IMG/VR virus record: IMGVR_UViG_3300021437_000042
Location: 1 to 40,850 of that record
Source: a virus
DNA: 40,850 nt
Direction: 5' to 3' (one strand)
Below, in pieces: positions 1-7,830 of this stretch; position 1 is the first letter of the stretch; each line of letters begins with the position of its first letter. The translations under genes were made by a program, and so were the position numbers. The notes under the pieces are model-generated. The model was not told the origin of the DNA and did no database searches. It was given only the letters and a program-made list of their open reading frames with translations.

Positions 1-139
1 TTGTGGGTGGAACAGGCACGGCCACAGCGGGGGGCACGGTCAATGTGCAGGAACTGGCGCCACAGCCGCAGCAAGCCGCTGCGAATGTCACTGCCGGCGC
101 CGGGACAACGCTCACAGCGGCTCAGATGTGTGGCTTCGT
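1..139. repeat. Terminal direct repeat, left copy (genome closure)
   Basis: Bases 1-139 match 40712-40850 except at base 7 (G here, T at 40718) and base 129 (T here, G at 40840), leaving 121 identical bases between the mismatches. Joining the copies restores one uninterrupted gene, so this is most simply the overlap of a circular or circularly permuted genome. A true packaged end repeat is less likely because it would cut a gene and because P22-type phages package by headful. Confidence 0.9.
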
Positions 140-416
140 TCTGATGCGCTCAGGGCCGGGTGCAGACTTTACCGATACCCTCCCAAATGCGCCCTGGAGC
201 ACTGCCTTCGCACAATATTCCTACACCGGGCGTCTGCCATTGCTGGCGATCAATCAGACGGCCCACAATTGGACGATTTCCCCCGGATCGAACGTCATCT
301 TGAACGGGAATCTGAGCGGCGGGAATTATGTGATTCCGGCCACGAGCCAGCGCAATTTCTGGATCCAGTTGAATGATGGGCACACGCCATCCTCGCGTGC
401 GGTTATGTGGGGATAA
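1..416 (+). CDS. Tail-associated structural protein, C-terminal part (continues from 40441)
   Basis: This is the downstream part of a gene that starts at 40441 and crosses the junction; closed, it encodes about 228 aa and stops at 414-416. The visible part begins with a Gly/Thr-rich stretch and ends in a beta-rich domain containing SGPGADFTDTLPNA and a final SSRAVMWG. Domains of this look (G.GA.FTDTLP) are common at the C-termini of phage tail and head proteins, which suggests a virion surface or trimerisation domain; this is family impression, not proof. It directly follows the gp10-like stabiliser gene. The left-end copy has Cys (TGT at 129) where the right-end copy has Gly, and Gly instead of Val at codon 6-8. 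Specific function unknown. Confidence 0.7.
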   Translation, partial: VGGTGTATAGGTVNVQELAPQPQQAAANVTAGAGTTLTAAQMCGFVLMRSGPGADFTDTLPNAPWSTAFAQYSYTGRLPLLAINQTAHNWTISPGSNVILNGNLSGGNYVIPATSQRNFWIQLNDGHTPSSRAVMWG

Positions 417-1030
417 TCAATTACGGCGCTGTGGATGGTCGTAATGTCTGGCAGGATGAAGCGTACAATCATGGCACGTCGAATGCTACGGCGAGTGCGC
501 TAACACCATACGGAACGGCTCCCAGCCGACCGAGAGAGCACCCGGAGCATCTTTTGAACGATTCGCAGCCTTCGGCATCACTCACGCTGCGCAGTCAATT
601 AGATCGTCTGCAAGAAGAAATCTCCAGATATCCGCAGACGACAGCGCTAGAGACAGAACACCATTTCTGCGACGGCATGTACGCCCGCGTTTATCGGCAA
701 CCTGCTGATATTCTCGTTGTCAGCAAGATTCATAAGAAAGAGAATTTCTTCATTGTTGCTGCCGGCAAAGCGGTAATCACTACGGATGATGGCCCGGTAG
801 AACTGTCAGCCGGCATGCTTTTCGTTACCAAGCCAGGCACAAAGCGCGCTGTGCTGACTGGCCCCGAATGCGGTGTGACCATCATTACGGTGCATAGAGT
901 CGGCAGAGAACGGCGCCTTGATCGACTCGAGAAGCGTTTGACTGAACACAATGAAGCCGATCGATTCACCGCTGACAATAAGCCGAAGCCTGGCGTTCTG
1001 ACCGATAAATCTCCGGAGTTCATCACATGA
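407..1030 (+). CDS. Cupin-like phage structural-region protein
   Basis: A 207-aa protein with a GTG start overlapping the preceding gene by 10 bases. Residues 1-75 are low-complexity and polar. Residues about 85-165 look like a single cupin beta-barrel: HHFCDGMYARVYRQPAD, then KIHKKENFFIVAAGKAVIT, then a glycine turn and KPGTKRAVLTGPECGVTIIT. The two His-containing strands that bind metal in cupins are only partly matched, so an active enzyme is uncertain. The C-terminal 40 residues are charged and probably helical. Cupin-like proteins occur next to ejection genes in several podophages. The stop overlaps the next start in ATGA, so translation is likely coupled. Role unknown; perhaps a small virion protein. 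Confidence 0.65.
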   Translation: MGIINYGAVDGRNVWQDEAYNHGTSNATASALTPYGTAPSRPREHPEHLLNDSQPSASLTLRSQLDRLQEEISRYPQTTALETEHHFCDGMYARVYRQPADILVVSKIHKKENFFIVAAGKAVITTDDGPVELSAGMLFVTKPGTKRAVLTGPECGVTIITVHRVGRERRLDRLEKRLTEHNEADRFTADNKPKPGVLTDKSPEFIT

Positions 1031-2268
1031 CATGGGCTGCGGTTGCGATTGCCGGTGCCGCGGTTGTCGGTGCGGGTGCCTCTGTCTATGCCTCCAATCA
1101 GCAACAGGCAGGACAGCAGAATGCGATTAACACGCAACAGGGCATGTTCAATACTGTTGCTGGAATTCAAAGTCCTTTTGTCAATGCCGGAACAACGGCG
1201 CTAAGTACGCTGATGGGCGGACTTGGCGGCGGCGGTCCAATTGGACAAGCCGCTGCTCAAATTAAATCCCAATTCAAAGATCCTTACATGAATGGGATGA
1301 GCGATCAACAGGTGGTCAATTACTTCCAGCAACAAGCGCCGCAATGGCTATCTACTGGCGCTAACTCTGCGGGCGTTCCGTTCGCATATCCTGGATGGCA
1401 ATCGCAAGTCCAGAATATGTTGAATACGGTCAAGCAAACTACAGGCGGTGCTCCCGCAACCGGTGCGGCGCCTCCTAGCGGTATTCAATCGGTTGCTGGC
1501 GCTGGTGGACCTGGATCGATGCCTGGAACCGGTGTCGTGAATCCCAATGGCACGATAGGCGGTGGCGGTGGAGCGGGAGCCGCTACGTCAGCCTTTGCGC
1601 CGGTTGCGGGCGGCAGTCCGCAGGCGATCGATCAGGGCCTTATCTATGGCGGCGGCGGCATAGGTATTCCGACTGGCGGCATGGCAGGCGGCGGCGGTGG
1701 TGGATCTACTGCTGGTGGTATCGCTCCAGGACAATTCACATCATCTTTCACGCCCACTGACTTTCTGAGCAATCTTGATCCGGGCTACGGATTCCAACTG
1801 CAGCAAGGCGGTGCGGCGATCCGGAATCAAGATACGCCAGGCGTAGGAGCGCTCTCCGGACCAGCGCTTAAAGATTTGATGACGTTTAATCAAGGTCTAG
1901 CAAGCACCGGATATCAGAACGCCTATAACCGGTGGCTCACAACCAACAATGCGATATTCGGACGGCTGTCTGGTATTGCCGGATTGGGCGCCAATGTTGC
2001 AACCGGAGTCGGTACGCAGGGTGTCACGCTGGGTACTGGTATTGCTCAAGCACAAGCGGCACAGGGCGGGGCCGCGGCAGGAGGAACGGTTGGCGCTGCG
2101 AATGCATTAGGGAATTCTTCGATACCGCTTGCATATCTGATGTCGAATCAGAATCCCAATACTCAACAGCCGGGCGGGATTCCTAGCTATATGAGCACTG
2201 ATCTAGGTGCTGGCTATGGCAACCTTGCTGGTATGGGAGGCGGAAGTAGCTTCGGAGGAGGGGCATAA
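1027..2268 (+). CDS. Putative DNA ejection / internal virion protein (gp7-like position)
   Basis: A 413-aa Gly/Ala/Gln-rich protein starting in an ATGA overlap. Residues 4-22 form a small hydrophobic segment (AAVAIAGAAVVGAGASVYA) followed by a Gln-rich amphipathic helix. The middle (about 135-240) has several poly-Gly runs. The C-terminal third contains FLSNLDPGYGFQLQQGG and GYQNAYNRWLTTNNAIFGRL, a pattern I associate with phage proteins annotated as DNA transfer proteins. It is the first of three adjacent genes lying where P22 carries its ejection proteins gp7, gp20 and gp16, between the tail machine and the tail spikes. The likely role is leaving the capsid with the DNA and helping build a channel across the envelope. 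Family membership is inferred from position and composition. Confidence 0.65.
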   Translation: MTWAAVAIAGAAVVGAGASVYASNQQQAGQQNAINTQQGMFNTVAGIQSPFVNAGTTALSTLMGGLGGGGPIGQAAAQIKSQFKDPYMNGMSDQQVVNYFQQQAPQWLSTGANSAGVPFAYPGWQSQVQNMLNTVKQTTGGAPATGAAPPSGIQSVAGAGGPGSMPGTGVVNPNGTIGGGGGAGAATSAFAPVAGGSPQAIDQGLIYGGGGIGIPTGGMAGGGGGGSTAGGIAPGQFTSSFTPTDFLSNLDPGYGFQLQQGGAAIRNQDTPGVGALSGPALKDLMTFNQGLASTGYQNAYNRWLTTNNAIFGRLSGIAGLGANVATGVGTQGVTLGTGIAQAQAAQGGAAAGGTVGAANALGNSSIPLAYLMSNQNPNTQQPGGIPSYMSTDLGAGYGNLAGMGGGSSFGGGA

Positions 2269-2271
2269 CCC

Positions 2272-3759
2272 ATGCCCGATTTCGGCTCACCCGTTGCGCA
2301 GAATGTAGATATCAATCCCGGTCGTGGGATCCAGACCATTTCAGGATTGATGGGACTGAAGCAACAACAACAGGCGATCCAATCGAAGGCGATAGGAATT
2401 CAGCAGCAAGAGCAAGCGCTGCAGACAGGACAATATACACAACAGGCTGCTCAGGCCACTGCGCAACAAGCACAACAGACCGCATCGCAACGAGCCGCCA
2501 TCGCGCAAATAGACTGGCTCAATTATCACGGCGATGATGGATTATTGTCCGTAGATAAAATGCTGTCTGACAAAGACCTTCAGAAGAAAGCAGGCGATCA
2601 ATTCCCCGATGTGCTCAAAGCAGGCGCAGGAATCCGCCAGCAACAGATCGAAAACAGGCAGTCTCTAGTCAATCTGAATACTGGCATGCGTACTCAGTTT
2701 GGTGCTTTGATGGGTGCGCTTGCCAATGATGAAGACGTGCTTAAAGATAATCCAGCGGGGAGACAAAGAGTTACTGATGGCATCAATCAATGGGCACAAT
2801 CTGCTGGCGTTCCTGAGGCTGCACAAGTCGCAAAGATTTACGCGCCTGTCGCGCAACATGCGCCTAATGGTCAATTGGCACCATCGCTCACCAATATTCA
2901 ACAGCAAGCCCTTGGCGGCAAGATAGAAGAGAAGATAGAAACTGATCCATTTGGTAATAAATACATCACTGGTTATCTCCCAAATGGCCGCATTGGCTAT
3001 ACACGACCTGTACCGGGAGAGACAACGACGGGCGGCGGCGGTACGGGTGGTACAGGCCCGATGAATGTGCAGGCTGGTGATACACCAGAGGCCGCGGCCA
3101 ATCTGCGCAATGAAGGCGAATCTGCCCGCGTTGCGATGGCGTCCGCTCCTGACATTCACAACAATAACAAGATCATCCGAGATGAATTGAACAACGTCGC
3201 CGCAACCGGTCAGGCTGGCGGCATCATTGCCAAAGCAGAGAGCTGGTTTGGCGCAGGATCGGTCAAGGGTGACAGTCCATCAGAGAGAGCAGCATCGGCC
3301 TATGACATGATTGGCAAGGCTACGATGCGTAATGCTGCGCAGTTCTCCAAGAGTGTACCTGGCACGAATGAAGGTTTGCAGGCAGCGGAAAAGGTGATGG
3401 GCAGTCAGACCACGAATCCGACTGCACTGCGTAAGATTTCCGATTTGGCAGATACCGCCGCCACGAGCGCAGAACTGTACTATCCGGGGCTGCAAAAGGC
3501 TGTAGCGACTGCAGGTAAGCGCGGATGGTTCGCCAAGCGCGATTTCGATCAACAGTGGGCACAGAATCAGGGCGTTCCACAAGCACCATTGGGTGCAGTC
3601 CAATGGTTCGATGCGCTCAAGCGTGATGATAAATCGGCCATGAATGATGTGCTGAATCCGCCCAATGTCAAAGCATCGGATTTGCAGGCCTACCGCGCAG
3701 CGCTCAAGCAGAAGATGCTGAACCTCAAGAAACTCACTGAGACGGGATCAATCCAATGA
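2272..3759 (+). CDS. Putative ejection protein, Gln-rich (gp20-like position)
   Basis: A 495-aa protein three bases after the previous stop. The N-terminal 75 residues are extremely Gln/Ala-rich with heptad-like spacing (QQQQAIQSKAIGIQQQEQAL), so probably a long amphipathic helix. The middle (about 90-270) is mixed helical with a Gly/Thr-rich linker near residue 255. The rest is helical and ends in a Lys-rich tail. No catalytic motif is visible. Its place between two other candidate ejection proteins, overlapping the next start in ATGA, suggests that the three are made together and packaged as internal virion proteins. P22 gp20 is 471 aa, a similar length. Function inferred from position only. 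Confidence 0.6.
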   Translation: MPDFGSPVAQNVDINPGRGIQTISGLMGLKQQQQAIQSKAIGIQQQEQALQTGQYTQQAAQATAQQAQQTASQRAAIAQIDWLNYHGDDGLLSVDKMLSDKDLQKKAGDQFPDVLKAGAGIRQQQIENRQSLVNLNTGMRTQFGALMGALANDEDVLKDNPAGRQRVTDGINQWAQSAGVPEAAQVAKIYAPVAQHAPNGQLAPSLTNIQQQALGGKIEEKIETDPFGNKYITGYLPNGRIGYTRPVPGETTTGGGGTGGTGPMNVQAGDTPEAAANLRNEGESARVAMASAPDIHNNNKIIRDELNNVAATGQAGGIIAKAESWFGAGSVKGDSPSERAASAYDMIGKATMRNAAQFSKSVPGTNEGLQAAEKVMGSQTTNPTALRKISDLADTAATSAELYYPGLQKAVATAGKRGWFAKRDFDQQWAQNQGVPQAPLGAVQWFDALKRDDKSAMNDVLNPPNVKASDLQAYRAALKQKMLNLKKLTETGSIQ

Positions 3760-6212
3760 GCACATTGGATGATGCCCTGTCGGCATTCGATCAGGCGACA
3801 GGATCTGCACCTGTTAACAATCCGGGAGCACTTAAGAATCCGGGCGGTGTTGGCTTCCAGCAATTCGCAACGCCACAGCAGGGACAGGATGCCATTGATC
3901 GGCAATTACAATTGTATGGTAAGCGCGGGATCAACGATCTGGCCGGCATCGTCTCGACGTGGGCACCGGCGATGGACAAAAATCAAGTCGGTCCCTATAT
4001 TCGGCATGTCGCACAAGTAAGCGGCCTTGATCCATTCACGCCGCTGAATATGGAAGATCCTACCGTCCGCAGCAAAATCGCTCGAGGGATCATTGCGCAT
4101 GAGAATGTGGGCGGGAAAGCCGCCGCAGCGCGGGTTGCCTCATCCGGTGACTCAGATTGGGACAAAGCGATATCGGCATTTGATACGCAAGGCAGCGCTT
4201 CTACAGCACCACAAGCAGGCGGCTATAAGTCGGTTGTCGGTGCGATGCCACCACAAGCGCCAACACAAATACCATCCACGCCAACACAACTCGGTCCTGT
4301 CGCTACAACAGGTGTTGCAGCGGGAAAGACAGTCGGAAATCTCGTTTCAGGTCTAGGCGAATTCGGGCTGAAAGCCTATTCTGGAACTGGTTTGCCTGGA
4401 TCGGAACTTGCCAGGGAAGGCGCAGAGCGGCTGTATCGCGGCTCGCAGCGGGTCAATGATTGGTATACACAGGCCACGAAAGACCATCCCATTGCACAGG
4501 ATGTAGGCGAATTCGGCGGGAATGTGGTTGCCGGGTTAGCGCTGCCTGAAATTAAGGGTATGGGACTTGTATCAAGACTCCTGCTCCAATATCCGGCAAT
4601 GGGCGGTATGTTTGGCGCCGCACAGCAGCTCGATCCAAACGACCCTAATTATTGGGTCAAGAAGAGCGTGCAGACGGGCACAGGGGTGATTGGCGGTGTG
4701 GTCGGCGGTGCGGTAGGAGAGGCGGCAGGGAAAGTCGCTGGCGCCGTTCTGGGCAAGGCTGGACAGGCAACCCAATGGGCAGCGAGCAAACTGGGAATTG
4801 GTGGATTGGATCAGCAGACTGCCGCTGATCTGGCAAAGTCCAGCCCTGAACTACAGCAGGCCGTCGCCGCCGCAGCGCAAGGCGGCAAAGCCATCAATAA
4901 GATGGCACTGCAACGCCAGATCGAAGCCGATTCAATTGGGACATCGTTGACGGAGGGACAGGCAACAGGCGATCCCATCAAGATTTCAGAGGAACTGAAC
5001 TTTCGGCGCAACAATCCGGCGCTGGTGCAGCATTTGAATGATCAGGACGCGCAGATGTTCCGGTTTCTCGATGGCCTGCGCAGCCAGGTGGCGCCCAATG
5101 TGCCGGATGTTCTGAGTGCCAGTCACTCTGTGGTCAATGCCGCAAAGCAAGTGATCAAGGATCAGGACACGAAGATCACTGCGGCATATAAGGCGCTTGC
5201 TGATGCCAACGGCGGTAATCTGCCGATGGACGGTCAGATGTTCGCTGCGCAGGCAAGTCGCTCGCTTGCGCAAAACATGAAATCGGCATTCCTGCCCAAA
5301 GAAGTCAACAGCATCATGAATGAGTTTCTACAGAACAATCGTCCGATGACTTTCGAGAATTTCGAGAATCTTCGGACGATTCTTGCTGCGGAAGCACGCA
5401 AGGCTGATCGAGCGGGAGATGGGAACGCTGGTGCTGCAGTGTCGCTCGTGCGCAATGCCTTGGAATCGATGCCGATTCCTGACGCACTAACTGCTATCAA
5501 GCCATTGGCCGATACGGCTCGAGGGCTCGCCAAGCAGCAATTTGATATGTTCCGCGATTCGCCGGCCATGCGTGCCATTGATAGCAGACAGTTCAATGAG
5601 GATACGTTCCTCCGCACACACGTCATCAACGCATCACCGCAGCAATTGACCAACTTTGTAGCGGCCTTGCATGACAGGCCCGATGCGCTGCAATCGATGA
5701 AGGCTGGTGTGATCAGTCATTTGCACGATAGCGCCGAAAGTTCCAACCAGACTTTTCTGCATGCCAGATATAACGATGCTTTGGATGCGCTGGGATCCAA
5801 GCGAGAGATCCTGTTTGCACCAGAAGAATTGAAGCAATTACAGACAGTCGGGAATGTGGCGAACTACACGCACATCCAGCCGCGCGGGCACTATGTCAAT
5901 AATAGCAATACGGGTGCCGGATTTGTACAGGGCGCCGCAACCGCCGCAGCCCATATGATTGATGCTGCTACCGGATTGCCAATTCCTGTTGCAAGTTTGA
6001 GCGTAGGCGCTGCGACACAGAATGCCGCAGAGAAAGCCTCACGGCAAAAGCTCAACTCCATGCTCAGTATCGGGGCTGGCGCTACCGGGCCGGGTGTTGT
6101 CGAGCGGGCGGCTCAAGGCGTTGCCAAGGCGCTCCCGCGCATTACGGTTCCAGCGGGCGCAGCGGCGCTTTCGGATATAGAGCGCAATCGACCTGCGCAG
6201 TCCAATCCCTAG
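3756..6212 (+). CDS. Large ejection protein with N-terminal peptidoglycan-degrading-like domain (gp16-like position)
   Basis: An 818-aa protein. Residues 1-130 carry the pattern NNPGALKNPGGVGFQQFATP, then QDAIDRQLQLYGKRGINDLA, GIVSTWAPAMDKNQVGPYI and HVAQVSGLDPFTPL. This resembles the lysozyme-like module of virion muralytic proteins such as the PRD1 P5/structural lysozyme group. Residues about 265-310 are a Gly/Ala-rich hydrophobic stretch that could enter a membrane. From about 330 on the protein is long and helical, ending in a Pro/Gly-rich hydrophobic tail. The natural reading is an ejected protein that opens the cell wall locally and helps move DNA across the inner membrane. P22 gp16 is 609 aa; this one is longer because of the added N-terminal domain. 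Confidence 0.7.
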   Translation: MSTLDDALSAFDQATGSAPVNNPGALKNPGGVGFQQFATPQQGQDAIDRQLQLYGKRGINDLAGIVSTWAPAMDKNQVGPYIRHVAQVSGLDPFTPLNMEDPTVRSKIARGIIAHENVGGKAAAARVASSGDSDWDKAISAFDTQGSASTAPQAGGYKSVVGAMPPQAPTQIPSTPTQLGPVATTGVAAGKTVGNLVSGLGEFGLKAYSGTGLPGSELAREGAERLYRGSQRVNDWYTQATKDHPIAQDVGEFGGNVVAGLALPEIKGMGLVSRLLLQYPAMGGMFGAAQQLDPNDPNYWVKKSVQTGTGVIGGVVGGAVGEAAGKVAGAVLGKAGQATQWAASKLGIGGLDQQTAADLAKSSPELQQAVAAAAQGGKAINKMALQRQIEADSIGTSLTEGQATGDPIKISEELNFRRNNPALVQHLNDQDAQMFRFLDGLRSQVAPNVPDVLSASHSVVNAAKQVIKDQDTKITAAYKALADANGGNLPMDGQMFAAQASRSLAQNMKSAFLPKEVNSIMNEFLQNNRPMTFENFENLRTILAAEARKADRAGDGNAGAAVSLVRNALESMPIPDALTAIKPLADTARGLAKQQFDMFRDSPAMRAIDSRQFNEDTFLRTHVINASPQQLTNFVAALHDRPDALQSMKAGVISHLHDSAESSNQTFLHARYNDALDALGSKREILFAPEELKQLQTVGNVANYTHIQPRGHYVNNSNTGAGFVQGAATAAAHMIDAATGLPIPVASLSVGAATQNAAEKASRQKLNSMLSIGAGATGPGVVERAAQGVAKALPRITVPAGAAALSDIERNRPAQSNP

Positions 6213-6276
6213 ACCGAATGCGATAGCGCCCATGAATGGATCAAGCATGATGAATACTACCACTGGAGCGGCCTAA

Positions 6277-7827
6277 ATGCCCGCCGTATCGCTTAGTCCG
6301 GATCCGATCCTGCAGTTCCTGAATAATCAGGGCCAGCCCAATGCGGGCGGGACAGTGCTTACGCAGGTGGGCGGCGTCAACTATCCGACCTATCAGGATT
6401 CGGCGGGCACGATTGCGCTACCGAATCCGATACCGCTCAACTCGAGGGGTGAGATCAGCAATGCAGCGGGCGTCTCCTGCCAATTGTTCCTGGTGACTGG
6501 CGTTACCTACGTCTTCACGCTCTACGATCCGCTGGGCAATCAAATCAACCAGGCGACTTATGTCGCAACCGTAGCAACGCCGGCGCCGGAATGGCTGCTT
6601 CAGACCGCAACTATCGCCTACATCAGCGCTGCATCATTCACCATTGCGGGCAATCTGACTGCGACGTTTGACGTAGGTCGAAGGGTCCGAACGACCAATA
6701 CGGGCGGCACAGTCTATAGCAGCGTGCTCACCTCGAGCTATAGTGGCGGAACAGGACTGACCACGGTCACGCTGACCAACGATTCGGGCAGCCTGGATAC
6801 TGGCCTGTCGGCGGTCTATGTCGGGTTGCTGGATCCGGCCAATACTTCACTTGGCTTTGGCAGTGTCCAGCGGTATCTGGGCTCTGTTTCTGGTACGCAG
6901 ACGATCACGACGGGGACGGTGTTCACGGCGGCATCCATTGGGCAGGAGATCCAGATCAACGGCGCTGCCGCGGCGACATTGCCGCTATCGACGACCGTCA
7001 GCGCCGGCCAGTGCATGAGTTTCAGGTCAATGAATGCCAGTGCAACGGTGGCTGCACAGGGCACAGATGTACTGGTCGTGAACGGATCCACCAGCAGCGC
7101 GGCTGGCAGTCTTGCGCTCGGTGCTATCGGGGACTGGGTTGTATTCATGTCCAATGGCGCAGGGTCATGGTTTGCCATTGGGATCAACAAGGCGCCTGTG
7201 CCATTTACCTATGTGGGCACAAGCAGTACCTATGCCACGCCGTATGGGACGAAAGTGCTGCATCTGAAAGGCGTCGGACCAGGCGGCGGCGGTGGCGGAT
7301 CAGGGACTGCGGCTGGCAGCGTTGGGGGCACACCTGCCGGGTCAACATGGGGATCAATGACTTTGCCTGCTGGTGCGGGTGGCACGGTCGGCGCAGCGGG
7401 GGTAGGGGTAGGCGGTGCATCGGGCGGACCACCTAGCGGCGTTCTGGGGACCGCGACGCAAAGTGGAAGCAGCATTGCCGGTGAAGGGCCTTATTACACC
7501 GCTATTGCTGCCGCTTATGAGGCTGGAGGAGCGGGTGCACCTAACTTGTTCTTCGCCAGTTTGATTCAACCTCAAGGCGGCCAGAACGGCGCCAATGCAC
7601 CTTTCTCCGGTATTGGCGGCAATGGTGGCGGCTCTAATGCGACCAGCAATTATCACGGTGGCGGCGGTGGCGCTAGCGGTGCATCGATCGAAACATGGAT
7701 CTTCAATCCAGCCGTGAGCTATGTTTTCACAGCTCCGGCAGGAGGAACAGCAGGGACTGCCGGGACAAGCGGACTAGCGGGCGGCACAGGCGGGCCAGGT
7801 GCTTGGTGGGGTGAAGCGTGGTTTTGA
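6277..7827 (+). CDS. Tail fibre / adhesin with glycine-rich C-terminal domain
   Basis: A 516-aa protein. Residues 1-100 match the N-terminal virion-binding pattern of many podovirus fibres and spikes: FLNNQGQPNAGGTVLTQVGG, YPTYQDSAGTIALPNPIPLN, SRGEI and FTLYDPLGNQI. Residues about 110-310 are a beta-rich shaft. From residue 320 the chain becomes extremely glycine-rich (VGPGGGGGGSG and later GGNGGGSN) and ends GTGGPGAWWGEAWF. A glycine-rich distal region recalls polyglycine-sandwich adhesin tips such as T-even gp38, where loops between glycine helices set host range; this comparison is by composition only. A 64-base gap precedes it and the start follows GGAGCGGCC. It is followed three bases later by the large tailspike gene. 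Confidence 0.75.
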   Translation: MPAVSLSPDPILQFLNNQGQPNAGGTVLTQVGGVNYPTYQDSAGTIALPNPIPLNSRGEISNAAGVSCQLFLVTGVTYVFTLYDPLGNQINQATYVATVATPAPEWLLQTATIAYISAASFTIAGNLTATFDVGRRVRTTNTGGTVYSSVLTSSYSGGTGLTTVTLTNDSGSLDTGLSAVYVGLLDPANTSLGFGSVQRYLGSVSGTQTITTGTVFTAASIGQEIQINGAAAATLPLSTTVSAGQCMSFRSMNASATVAAQGTDVLVVNGSTSSAAGSLALGAIGDWVVFMSNGAGSWFAIGINKAPVPFTYVGTSSTYATPYGTKVLHLKGVGPGGGGGGSGTAAGSVGGTPAGSTWGSMTLPAGAGGTVGAAGVGVGGASGGPPSGVLGTATQSGSSIAGEGPYYTAIAAAYEAGGAGAPNLFFASLIQPQGGQNGANAPFSGIGGNGGGSNATSNYHGGGGGASGASIETWIFNPAVSYVFTAPAGGTAGTAGTSGLAGGTGGPGAWWGEAWF

Positions 7828-7830
7828 TCC

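Noticed and set aside
6039-6263. Leftward 74-aa frame with a hydrophobic N-terminus opposite the end of the large ejection gene
   Set aside because: It lies almost entirely antisense to a real gene, has no ribosome site and no neighbours on that strand.
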